Part shown: piece by piece, positions 34,201 through 47,100 of the stretch
Numbering within the stretch: the first letter of the stretch is position 1
Layout of the letters: every line of letters begins with the position of its first letter
NCBI RefSeq assembly: GCF_902459465.1
Contig: NW_022985694.1
Location: forward strand, 310,001 to 374,000
Length of the DNA stretch: 64,000 nt
Reading direction: 5' to 3'
Origin: Asterias rubens
Lineage: Eukaryota; Echinodermata; Asteroidea; Forcipulatida; Asteriidae
The notes under the pieces: generated by a model
The model's input: only the letters and a program-made list of their open reading frames with translations
Database searches by the model: none
Told to the model about the DNA's origin: nothing
Position numbers and translations under genes: made by a program

Positions 34201-37200
34201 CCTTCACGGATCGACACAAAATTTGGTGTGCTGATTTGACTTACTGAGAAACCCCCAGAACTGAATTTTTATGTCATTCAGATAATTACTTTTTGAGATA
34301 CAGGTTAACAAACTTTTGACTAATTAGCTTGACCCTCTATGTTTGGACAACCATATCTCCAAAAGTAAAGCACCCACATAACACTTTCCACTATTTTAAA
34401 GCTCTTGACGGAGAAAAAAATTCCACTTAGCATTTAACAAAATTACGCACAATTTTTTGGGGGGTGGGGGGGGGGCATGTGGGGGCAAAGATTTTACTTT
34501 TGGGGCCCAAGAAGTGCAAGCCATTTAATATGTTACTTGATTTACACATTTTAAAAAAACATTTTTTATGATTTCAATGAGGGTTGGGGGGGGGGGGGGA
34601 GGAGGAGGGGGTGGAGGCCGCCCTGCCCCCACCCCTTCTAATTATGCCACTGCACATGAGTCATGTCATGGGACATGTTTTTAAAGTACAGTACTAACTA
34701 TTATAGGCCTACTGTATACACGTGTACATGATGTACGTGTACATGATGTACGTGTACATGATGTACGTGTACATGATGTACATGTACAGCTGTATACATG
34801 TATGTACACCTGCATATGTACATTCATTTAAAGTTTTTAACCTTTATAGCCTGTGTTCATATTATCATAACTCCAAAACTGTAAGAGTGCCCATCCTAAA
34901 TTTTTCTGAAAATGTTGCTTATATCATGAGCTAACAATGAAAAAATTACGCATTTTGAAAACTATACATTTTCGCAATCAAGGGCAAATGTCACATTTGT
35001 GCGTAATTTTGTTGTGCTACGTGGAATTTTTTCTCCTTATTTTATTAAATGAAGGCCATGTCAAGAGCTTTAAAATAGTGGAAAATTTATTTATGTGGGT
35101 GCTTTACTTTTGGAGATATGGTTGTCCAAACATAGAGGGTCAAGCTAATTAGTCAAAAGTTTGTTAAGCTGTATCTCAAAAAGTAATTATCTGAATGACA
35201 TAAAATGTCTGTTCTGGTGGTTTCTCAATAAGTCCATTCAGCACACCAAGTAACGTTTCAATCTGTGTTGGTCAAGTCCAAAAGCGTGTTGAATTGACAC
35301 GGAATGACCTATTGTCATGTTTTGATAACCATCTCTAAAAATAAAACACCTAGGGGCCTACAGTGATAATTTTTACACCAGTTTAAAGCTCTTAATATGT
35401 CCCAGATTTCATAAAAACTAAATCAACATTATATTATGTACCACAAAAACATTAATTACGCAAAAAAATTACATTTGACCTTGATTAGCAAGGTCATTTT
35501 TTTTATATGTATAATTTTTATCTCAATGTTAGCTTAAGATGTACATTAGCAATATTTCTAGAAAAGGTTGGGATGGGCACGCGCACAGTTTGAATTATGA
35601 TTATTTGAACAATGGCGGTTAAGGATGAAAACTTAAAAAGTATGTACATATGCGTGTGCTTATTATGTGCATGTATAATAATGTACATGTGTAAAAATAT
35701 TACCTTTGACCTTGATTAGCAAAATGCATTTTTCAAAAGGCATAATTTTTATCTCATTGTTAACAATATTTCTAGAAAAAAACTGAACAATATGTCAAAC
35801 TGAACAATATGTCAAAAAATTATGACATACAATTTTAATTATCAATTTTGTTTTCAAAGTCCTTTAAAAGCAGTCATGTGACAAGGTGATGAAGGACCAA
35901 GCCAGAGACGAGGAAGTCCTTTAACATTCTAGAATAACATTCTTTAAAATAAGTATGTTTTTCTGCATTTTTTACAGAAGCTATCAGTATTGCTGCCATC
36001 CTTGGCATCCCATGTACACTAAAAGAAAAAATCTGCAATATGTTGATTCTGGGTGATGAAGATGGGGTAAGTAAAGGGTTGCTCACACTGCAGCCGTAAC
36101 AAGAAACAATAACACTCAAAAGAACATGGTCTATTGGTTGAATAAGCATGCGCATATTCCACACAGTATAATTAACCAGTAGACTTAAACAATTGAGTGC
36201 ATCTCTGTTTCTTGTTTTTGTGATGCATCTCTGCTTTTTAAATAAGGGAATAAAAGAGTGGTAGTGAGGTCTTAAATGACCCTTTAAGACTGGCAGGGTC
36301 ATGTCCATGCAATAAAGGGCCAAGTTTGAATGGGCATGGTTTATGTCAGCATTGCGTCATTAAGGTAGGCGTGTGGCTATGAGTGCTTAACACGCGTTAG
36401 CCAACCGGTCTAAAACAAGTCCAGCTCAGACATAAAAACACCCCCATGTGACATGCTCTCCATTGGGAATAGCGAAACTGTCTGGGATATTTATGAATGA
36501 ATGATCAAATCCAAAACTCTTAATTGACTTACTCATGACTTGAATTATAACTTGTATTAATTTGTCACATGTTGGGTTGAATTAACACTCAACTTCATGG
36601 ACTTAACTTGGACTCAACTCAAACGCAAGACAAAGACTTGAACTCAAGAAAAGAAAGACATTGATAATTTTTGAATGACTGATATACAAACTCTCAAATT
36701 CACCTTCGGTTACAATTCACTTTTGGCTGAACAAACAAAAGTGAAGAATACATTATTTGGACCTTGGACCACCATTTATCCTACACTATGCATGAGGCAG
36801 TCTCATTTTATATACTCATAAACTGATGAGGGTTTTTGAAATTGCATCTGCAACATACCAATGGCCAATTTGTGTTGTTTTGAATTAATAAACTCCTCAG
36901 AGAGAGTATATGCACTGTGATTGGTCGAAGAGTGGTCACGTTGGGGTGTATTAAAATGTGATGTAAAGACAAGTTCTGTGGAACAAGTGAAAATTCACAG
37001 TAAAGGTATTAATTCATGGGAACAACAGTGTGAGGACCTGGTCTTCACTGGGTAGTAATGACCATGGCCGCTGTTAATGAAAATCGCTTTTGGCTTGGTC
37101 CATTAACAACAGCCAGCCACCAACCCGGTCATTACCACACAGTGAAGACCAGGTCCTCACACTGTTATTCCCTAATTAACACACTGTTATTCCCTAATTA

Positions 37201-40200
37201 AAAGTATTTATTTTTTCATATACAGGGGACAGCTTGGCCTGTCATTGAGGGTAATGACAACAGACTTGAGGACTGCACTTCATTTGACGTGATCATTGAT
37301 GGGTTGGCTGTCAGCAGCTCCACTTGTCTCCTGACATCGGTGAAAGTGTATTTAGCCAGCTTTTATGTTTTCAATTTGGCTTATCCCACATGCCTCAGGA
37401 AAACTTTGTCTTTTTTCCAGAAAATTGTCCTGAACATCCAAGACAATATTCCTCTCGACCGCAGTGTTATATCTTGCCTTGACAAACTGAATAGGTACAT
37501 TTGACTGTGACCATTTTTCTTGGTTAAAGCAATGTGTTACTAACATAAACCAAGTAACTGCATTTGTCTCAGTAGTTCCTCTTGATCAAAGCATTGTGTC
37601 TTACTAGATAAACAAGTTACATGTACATATACTGCATTTGACTCAGTATGTTCCCCTCGATCAGATCATTGTGTGTTTATACTAAAGTAAACCAAGTTAA
37701 GCTGCATTTGACTCATCAGTATTTTTCCTCTTGATAAACGCATTATGTCTTACTATGAACAAGTTTTACTGCATTTGACTTAGTATGTTCCTCTCAAAGT
37801 ATTGTGTCTTACTAAAATAAACCAAGTTAAACTGCATTTCACTTAATTAGCATGTTCCTCTTGATCAAAGCATTATGTCTTGTTAAGATAAACTGAATAT
37901 TCTTCTTAAAGGTACATTACAGGATTGATAAGGATCACTCAAATACTTTAATTGTTGAATTTCTGTTTGAAAGCTTAATGGTTATGAAGTTAGTACTAGG
38001 ACTGTGAAATGTTTCCCCCTGAAATAAGGGCATATTCGAAAAAACTACCTGATAATCTAAAAACAAACAACATCTGATTTTGTTTGTTAACAACCCAAAT
38101 TGACCATATGTGTACAAAATAACCATTGTTCATTGATTTCTCTATAACATTAATAACGATTTTGATACAAATCACAAGTTTGTTTTAAGATGTAATTGAA
38201 TTGAATGCATCCAACCAAAAGCCAATCCTGTATCGTACCTTTACCCTAAGAATTAAATCTTACTTGTGACAATTCACTTCAAATAGTTTTGACAGGGTGC
38301 CTTTGGAATAGTGAATGGGCCTCTGGCAAAATATTGACTTGACAGTTGTTGTATTATTCCAGTGTTCGTTGGAAGTTTTCTTCTTAAATAGGGAGGGGGG
38401 GTAACCTGAAACATAGGAAAGTAAATAGTTTTCCTTGAATATTGTTGTGAACAGAGGCATTATATCCATGTTTTTACAACACGTGTGATTCAGGATGTCA
38501 TTATCTCTTATAGCCATTTGATAATCTCAGTTTGAACATCATAATTCTTACATCATTGGGCATCATTTGTGTTAAGAAAAAAATGCATTTTGAATAGACT
38601 GAAATGTTTGCATAAAAGATGTAGGGATGTAAATTTAAATTAGTGTCAATGGAGCTTTTTCTCAAAAAGTAGCAGTTGTACCTGGCAACGGTGACCCCCA
38701 GTTAAAAACAATGATGTTCTTGATTATAACAACCCCAGATCTGCCAAATGTAACGTCATTTGGACAAAAATATAATGACAAATATGGAGAAAATATATAC
38801 AGTCATAAACATTGGGCAAAAACCCTCTGTTGGTACTTTTTTTTTTAAATGTCATCTTGTATATTTGAAGGAATTTTTAGCAGATAAATAAAATTGAAGG
38901 GAAACTGTAGGGGTTCAAGAACCCTCTTTTGAGAAAGTAAAGGGTAAATGAGTGTGCTAATTTTAAACAAGCAATTTTATCACATTATTTATTTATAAAT
39001 TGTGTGGAGTTCAATGAACTTTGAGTCACCATTGTATTAGTTATGCCTTGTTGAGATTAAATTTGAATTAAAGAATTTTCAGAATGTATAAAGTTGTCGA
39101 AGTATACTTTCTAGTAAGATTTTAATTTATAATCCATCTTAAATTCTAAATGGTTTCTTTCATGGAAAACAGTTTAGAAAATGATTTTGTTTTTGGATGA
39201 ACAATTTTCCATTTTTTGTTTGATGATGCAACAATACACAATGTCCAGGTACATCAAAAGAACGTGGGAAGACATTCCTGACTGATGCCAACTAGTCAAG
39301 ATTTAAATTGTTGCTTTGACTAATGCCATTAGTCAAATCAACGAACGACCTAAAGTGAAGTACTGGACCAAGATTAAAAGTCGCTGGACTAATCTAAAAA
39401 GTCGCTGGACTAAGCCAAAATGTTGATGGACTAAACATTAGTCGTATGAGACATCTTTTTAGTCAAGTCACTGGACTAATGTAAACTAGTCACATTTCTG
39501 ACTAAATCCTTAGTCATGCTCAGACTTTTGACTACTTAAAATTAGTCGTGTCAGACATGACGCTGGACTATTTTTTTTTAGTCAAATTGACTAATTAATT
39601 TGTAGAGTGTAATGGCATACCTCTTCTTCATCGAACAGCCATGGATAAACTTCTTGGATCTCCTTAATGGTTGCTTTGCCTCCAGTAATGAGTTGTCGAC
39701 GATCCGCTAATGTTGCACACATTGCCAACTGGACACGCTCATGGTTGGGTTTCTTTTTTTTTGTTTCTTGCTTCATCCATGTTATGTGGGCATTGATCGA
39801 GGCGTCATCTTCTGAACTTGGGCGTAACGGCTTGTAGTTAGTCACGCCCCACTGTGGAGGAGACTGCTTCTTGGATATGGTTGAGTAGTTGTCTGATGTT
39901 GACTTCCTCTTGTGCAGCAGGACTGATGGTATGTTTTGGTCATCACGCTTGCGGGAATTGGCAAATTTATACTGCAACCTGTATTTCCAGAGACTCTGAA
40001 ATCCATTTTATACACAACAGTATTATATAAATTAATACTAAAAAAATAGTGAAAATTTGTATTCATTATCCCCTATGCAAAATTACTTAAATTTAAAAAT
40101 TTTTACTTTACCGTTTGTCACAAACAAAAATCTAACTTATCAACTTATACTTACTTGGGCATTGTCTAAAGTCATGTTAGGCTGACGGGCCAAATGAGGC

Positions 40201-41100
40201 ATTTTCTCCAAAAGAAGATGTGTTATCTTGTTGTACTGCTCAGACGTAGGATAGCTGGTTGAGAGAAAAAATTACAAGATGAAAGTAAAAGTCCAGGCCA
40301 CTAGCCCATTTTCCACCATACATGGGATGAAAAGCAACAGAATTTGTTTAACCAGTTTATTTGTGTGATATCTATATTAGTCATGTATCAATATTATATG
40401 TTAATACCTATCGAACCGACACAGTATTTAGTCCAGAGCATTTTGCTATTTCTATGAACACTGGTCTTCTCATGATTGAGATGAGGAGGGAGCATTTGAT
40501 CTCCCTTCACCCTCAATGTTAAGAATACTATAGAATAGCTTTTTTTTGCACACAATGAGATGATGCTCTTGAGGTATAATCTAAATGCACTTTGGTAAAA
40601 CATTTTTTTGTTTTTTTCGGGGGGTGGGGTGGTCACCTGACACCACAATGTACCAAATCCCAGTATAGCCAAACTACACTTTGTAGGTGTATGTGCTGCA
40701 TTATTGTAGGTGTTGAATCATTTAAATTTCCTGACTGATTCCTCTGCAAAGTTGAGAAAGTACTCAAATGATTTAACAAAACATTAAGCATGATCAACCT
40801 TATACTTTGAACTCAAGTTCTGATGGCCGGCCGAGTCACCAGAGTGTGGGTTCGAGTCCTGGTTATGACACTTGTGTCCTTGAGCAAGACACTTAACTTT
40901 AATTGCTTCAACCAGGAGTAAATGGGTACAGAGATCGTTGATGTGAATGATAAGTACGTGTGCGCCGAAATGGCTGTCGTAGTGGGGCTGCATACTAAAG
41001 GAGTTGAGATGGTTTCAGGAATGCTTAAGGCCCCATGAAGAGGGGGTAGTAATGTTGTAGGCACTTTGATACAATGCTTAAAAGTGCCTACATAAATGCC

Positions 41101-41140
<40 letters not shown>

Positions 41141-44100
41141 CTTACTATGTGTGCTTTGTTATGCTACTGTAAATAGCATCTAACATAGCTGACCTCTCCC
41201 CTTCCTTCAGCACTTGGCCCGTTTCCAGCTTTTGACATATGGCAGGAGGAAAATCTGGTAGGTTGTACCCCTTCAACCAGTTGCTAGATAGTATCCGTGT
41301 AGTTGATGCAGTCTGAATGAAAGTTGCACATGCAACATCAGAGGCTTCTTCAGGGCTATCAAAAGTAGTGCGAACAAAGGAATAAAAATACATTGTGATA
41401 TTTTTTAACAGAAAGTTTACTTTTTTAATGTCAGTCTCAATGTGTTTGTAGTGTTTTGTTATCAGTCCGGAGACAATTAAGGAAGGCCTGACACCTTGTT
41501 TTTGGGTTGCTCACTGATACGTTACTCTGCTGACAGATTTATTCACCATCCGAAGAAAACCTATTACAAACATAGATCCATAAATCTAATTAATTATCAT
41601 GCATGTAACGACTAATATTTAAGATTACTTTTCCACAAGTAGCCTTCCACCTCAGTTACACTAAACAAGTCTACATAACACTTAATTATAGGCCGGATAC
41701 ATATCCATACAACGTGAACTTCAGATCATGTGCTGTATATTGATCAACCATTGTTACCCAGTTTCACCCAAATTAACCCTCTAAATTTCTACTCACCAAC
41801 CGATCCGTTCCTCTATTTATTGGCAATCAAACTGGCTCCATGAGCGGGTCTCTCCAACTTCTTCCTCCACCCCGAATGTTGGATTTTACCCTCTCATCAT
41901 TGTCATACGTGACACTCATTTAGAGACCAACAACGAAAAAGGACGCAACAAATAGACCCCTCCGCCTAAACCGGCTAAAATTACTATGCTACACACTGAT
42001 TAATTACCAAACTCACCTATAATGAGCTGAATATTGAAAATAGCATAGTGAATATTTGTAATAATGTGACCAATTACATTACATACAAGAATAAAGACGA
42101 GATTGAGACCCAAATTCTTTCTCAGATAAAATAATCCAAAAAGTTATGCCTTTTTACATCCTTGACATTTGTATCCGTGCGACTACCGTTTAAGTACAAT
42201 GGCGCCCTCTATCGTTTACCAAAGTCATTCAACAAACTTTTTATCACCGTAATTAACGAAATGCCCATGGGTATCATAAAATATTGATTCATCACATTCT
42301 CCCCTACTAGTTCGATCAACTCCTGAGGATCGATTGAATGATTCAGCATCACATGAGGATAAAAATGTTCCCCTTAATCTTACAAATAAGCGAATCATAC
42401 TAATCACCAAAATACATTATGTATACCATCTTTCTCGCACCAACCCATATTTGCTTTATAGAACAGAGAAAACATTTGAACAAAAGTTACATGTATTTAA
42501 CCAAACTTTTTGTTTTTCTTTAAACCTACAAGAAAACACAATTAGCATATTATCATCTGACATTAATTATGCCCATATGCGAGATTCAAAGTACTTTGTT
42601 ATCTGACGAAGCGTTTTCTCATACAGTGCCCTTCCCGAAGTGTTCAGGTGGACCCCATCAAGGTTATACCGAGAGTTCTTTAACCCTCTGTGCTCCCACA
42701 ACCACCATTGGTCTTCCACAAAGGTCGACTGCTGAATAAGATCATTAAATCTCTCTGCTCGATCATTAAATTCTTCGAGTGAGACCTGACCACCCCGTAA
42801 ACCTCCTGTCCTAGGGAGTACTGGCAGAAACACTATTACCTCTGGGTTAATACCCCTCTTGGGTAACTCATACACAAAGTCACAGAGTGAAGAATGCACT
42901 TGGTTTGGATTAACATTTTTAGAACACAAATCATTTGTACCCAAGTCAATAATTAAAACTAAAGGATTTGCCTGCCGTAAATATTCATAATACTTCCTCG
43001 GCCTTGCCCGAATCCTACTTAAAGTGAGACCGCCCTCACCAATACATGTAACAGGAACTACCTTACTCTGTAACTCAATTTTAAACTGAGAACCTCGCTT
43101 CCTTTTCAAGCGTTTAACAAAACTGTGCCCAAAAAGGACAAAACTCATTTTCCGTTTAAGAACACAATACTACAAAAGGGGGAGGAAGCCCTATCAACCC
43201 ACTCCTTTACCACTTAATCAATTACAAATTTACACAATTTCCTAACACCATGTCAGTCCACTGGTAGCCAGAATACCCAGTGGTGCCCTACAGTAAGGTG
43301 TGCCATTGCGGAAACTGGATGCCCCAAGTCTTTCCAGCAAGACAACTCCCTGACCTTCTGCAATCACTGAGAACCCCCGCCACCAGAGTAAAGACAAATC
43401 ACTTAATAGCTGAACAGGGCAATCTGAATGGATTGCTGTGTTTACCCCTTGTAGTTCGTTGAGAACTTCTTAGGTGCTCAGATGCAGGGCAATGTAAACT
43501 TGGGGGCTCCCCTACTTCTACATTGCTCACGCCCTGTAAATCTTGAACCAGAGACTGATCCCCTGAAGGCTCAGTGTGTAGGACCTCCCAATCTGAATCT
43601 CCATCAGACTCATCACTCTCATTTTCTGTGTCACTTTCTGCAAAGGGATCTAACCGCAAGAGTTTTCTATTAACTACTCTTTCTGGGCCCCCCTTCAAGG
43701 GACGGATACGAAATACATCGCTATGCTCATTTATCCAAACGACCACATATGGGTCTCTTTCAAACTTGTCAGCCAGTTTGTGGCGTCCCTTGAATGCGCA
43801 TTTTCTGAGTAGAACATGGGACCCAATCTCAATAGGTTTGCTAGGTTTTACTTTCCTATCATAAGTAGCCTTGTTGCGATTGCAGCTTTTTGCTACTCGT
43901 TCCTTTACTAACTCACTAGCTCTAGAGAGCAAAGAAGATTGTTCTCTGACAAAATCTTGATCCCAATCGTTATCAGTTCTCCCCAACATCTGGTCTAGAG
44001 GTATCAATGGTTCCCTACCAAACATAAGCAAATACGGCGCTACTCCAGTGGTGCAATGCGGAGTAGCATTATACACAAATACAAGGTGCTGTAAAAGGTC

Positions 44101-47100
44101 AGGCCACCTCCGCCTATCCCGCTCATCCATGGACTTAATGAGTCCAAACAGAGTCCGGTTAAAGCGCTCTGTTTGAGCGTTCCCCTCGGGGTGGTAAGGA
44201 GTTGTTCTGGTCTTTTTCATGCCGTACAATGCACACAATTCCCTCACAACTTCCCCTTCAAAATTCCGACCCTGGTCGCTGTGCAAACGACAAGGTATTC
44301 CATATTTGGAAAACCACTGATTCCTCAAGACTTTGGCAACAGTTACTGCATGTTGATCCTTACACGGATATGCCTGTACAAATTTTGTATAGATGTCGGT
44401 CATGACCAGAACATCCTCATAGCCTCCTGCCCCTCGATCAATTTTGACAAAATCTATGGCTAGCACTTCGAGTGGTCGAAATGCTAAAAGGTGCCGCATT
44501 GGCACTTTTGCTTGAGGCTCTGACGCCTTAGAGATTACACATTGTTCACAATGACCGATATGCCGACGCACTGAACCAGCCATTTTGGGCCAAAACACCC
44601 GCCGCCTCAGGAGGGCACACGTTCTCACAACACCTTGATGCCCCCACCCATCATGACAACCCTCTAACACCCTCTGTTGTAAACTTGTGGGCATCAGTAC
44701 TTGATCTAGTTCACCATGCAATGGGTCCATGACACGACGATGTAAAACACCATCCTTTTCTATGAACCTGGGCCACTGCCACAACCACGATTTGATTTCT
44801 ACTGGCTCCTCCCTTTCAGCCTGAAAAACTTCATTCGGTTTCCAACCTTGATCCCAACGTTCCCAGATACACTTCAGCACTGGATCAGCCCTTTGTAGGG
44901 CAGACAGCTGCTCTGGTGTCCACGATGGGAAAATACCTGATTGACACTTAACCTGTGGAGGTCCAGCCTTTGTATCATGAGAAGTTAATACCTTATGTAC
45001 CTCTATATGTTGCAATGGAACCACTGTGGAGTGGACCTTACATTGCAGTATTTCCTCAACTTCCCCTGTTAGTGAGTGACTTGGGTTGCGACTTAGTGCA
45101 TCCGCTACACGATTACTAGCCCCTGATCTAAATTTCACATCAAAGGTAAAAGCTGCAAGTTGTGCTATCCAGCGCATTTCACATGCGCCCAACTTAGCTG
45201 TCTGTAGATAAGATAAGGGGTTATTATCTGTTAGCACTGTAAATGGTACCCCAAGGAGATAATCTCTAAATTTATCAACCACAGCCCATTTTAGGGACAA
45301 AAGCTCCAACTTAAAAGAACTAAAATCGGGGTACCTAGCTTCAGCCCCCCTCAGCCCCCGACTAGCAAATGCAACTGGATGTCTCTTGCCTTCCTTGTCG
45401 CACTGAGCTAAACAAGCTCCTAAACCCTGCAAGGAGGCATCTATCTCCAACACAAATGGCCTAGAAAAATCTGGATATGCAAGCACTGGTGCTTGCGTCA
45501 AGGTCTGCTTTAATGTATCAAAGGCCACCTGTGCCTCAGAACTCCAACAAAATGGCGAAGGTTTGGATCTCGAATTTCCCTTAGCCAGTGAGGGCACTAA
45601 AGCATGCAAGGGTGCGGCAATTTTTGAAAAGCCGGGTACAAAGCGCCGGTAATAACCGGCCAGACCAAGAAATGACCGCAATTGTGCCCCTGTCTTAGGT
45701 ATTGGCCAATCCTCAATTCTCTTAATCTTGTCATTGTCTACTGCAACACCCTCTGGCCCTACCACATGTCCTAAGTAAGACACATGCCTACGAAATAACT
45801 TGCACTTTGCACCCTTGATCTTAAGTCCAAAATCTGCCAATCTAGTGAAGACTCTGTCAAGCCTATCTATGTGTTCCTGTACCGTAGAGGAATATACCAG
45901 GATGTCATCTAAATAGATTAAAAGCTCTGATAAATTCAAGTCACCAAGGCACATCTCCATCACTCTCTGAAAGGTTCCAGGGGCATTTACCAGCCCGAAC
46001 GGCATTCTCGTATATTCGAACAGCCCAAAAGGTACTCTGAATGCAGTTTTACTTATTGATTCTGAGTCCATTACAACCTGATGGTATCCATGGGCTAAAT
46101 CTAATGAAGAAAAGTACCTTGCACCCTGGAGCGCCTCCAGCGACTCCTCGATACGAGGCAATGGAAATGAGTCTCGTACTGTTTTGGCATTAAGCCTCCT
46201 ATAATCAACACAAATCCTTAGCGACCCATCCTTCTTTTGGACCAATACAATGGGGCTGGCATAGGGGCTTTTACTCTTTTGTATGATACCTTGATCAAGA
46301 AACTTCTGGAGTAATTCCCTAACTTCTCTAAAATGTTGCGGCGGAATTCGTCTGTAAGGCTGGCTAATTGATTTATCATCAGTAGTGTCAATCTTGTGGG
46401 GAACCTTATCACAAAGTCCTAAATCCAACGAATTCTGCGAGAACACCTTATCATGTTTCTGAATTAATTGCACAATTTTGTCCTGGTCTTCCTTACACAA
46501 ATCAGCGCATAAATCAAGACTTAATCCATAAGGAAGTTGGTACTCTGACCCATCCTCAAACACATACAACTCTCTTGCCCGTGACTCTACAGCATCCCCC
46601 ATCTCAATGTCTAACTCATTGGAATCGACACCAGGGGCTCCCTCAGTACGACCAGTGTCTAAATATTCCCCAGACTCTGACAGACAATGATTCACTACAA
46701 CATGAACACAATCCACACCCGTCTCAAGTGCAACATTTGTCTTTGAAGATACCTCAGTCACGTAAGCAAGCTTTGTGTGTGGGGACAATTCAATCACCCG
46801 CATCCCTACATTCGCTACCAACACATTTACAGTTCTACCACTAACTACTGTACACAGATCGTAAACGCGGCAATTTCCATCTATGTTACTGGTTTGACCT
46901 CCACTATCTGCACAGCTAGATAGACCCTCAACAAGGACAGTTTGCCCGTCAAGGCTACTTTGATTAGCCTGAACATAGCAGGTTATACTACGCACTTCCC
47001 TAGGCAACAAATGTACTGGATTTCTACCTGTACGAGCACCCAGTGGGTCCCGTACACACTTATTTGCCCCATGTGACCCCTCAACTACTGGGTTTTTAGT

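Larger units (their letters stand above)
31121..35872. repeat. Long inverted repeat arm B (in the nested copy)
   Basis: Inverse copy of 53707-58461. Its outer end is the CACTA right terminus (CACTGTAAAAAATAG). It contains plus-strand copies of the leader exon and of the start-codon exon (MSWKAR) of the SAMD3-like gene, the latter near 34044-34106. Confidence 0.92.
31121..39609. mobile_element. Internal-deletion derivative of the CACTA element, inserted in inverted orientation
   Basis: The segment is arm B joined directly to arm A', so it has both CACTA termini and lacks the middle. TA flanks it at 31119-31120 and 39610-39611. The inner junction at 35871-35872 falls within a shared CA dinucleotide, a microhomology deletion of roughly 6.7 kb of the 15.2-kb parent. 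That deletion removed SAMD3-like exons 3-7 and the transposase. It lies in intron 6 of the full-length copy, its right end only about 10 bp from the donor of exon 6 (39621|gtatgc). It is non-autonomous but keeps every terminal sequence. Confidence 0.88.

Noticed and set aside
34722..34934. Met/Tyr/Val-rich 70-aa frame, also at 54645-54857
   Set aside because: Product of a 15-bp tandem repeat inside a foldback element.
29433..36323. 149-aa frame at 29433-29882 and its twin at 35874-36323
   Set aside because: They lie opposite exon 8 of the SAMD3-like gene and its introns, appear twice only because of the inverted repeat, and have no motif.
42567..43148. Envelope gene for the gypsy element
   Set aside because: No signal peptide, transmembrane segment or furin-like site; the motifs are those of an SGNH hydrolase.
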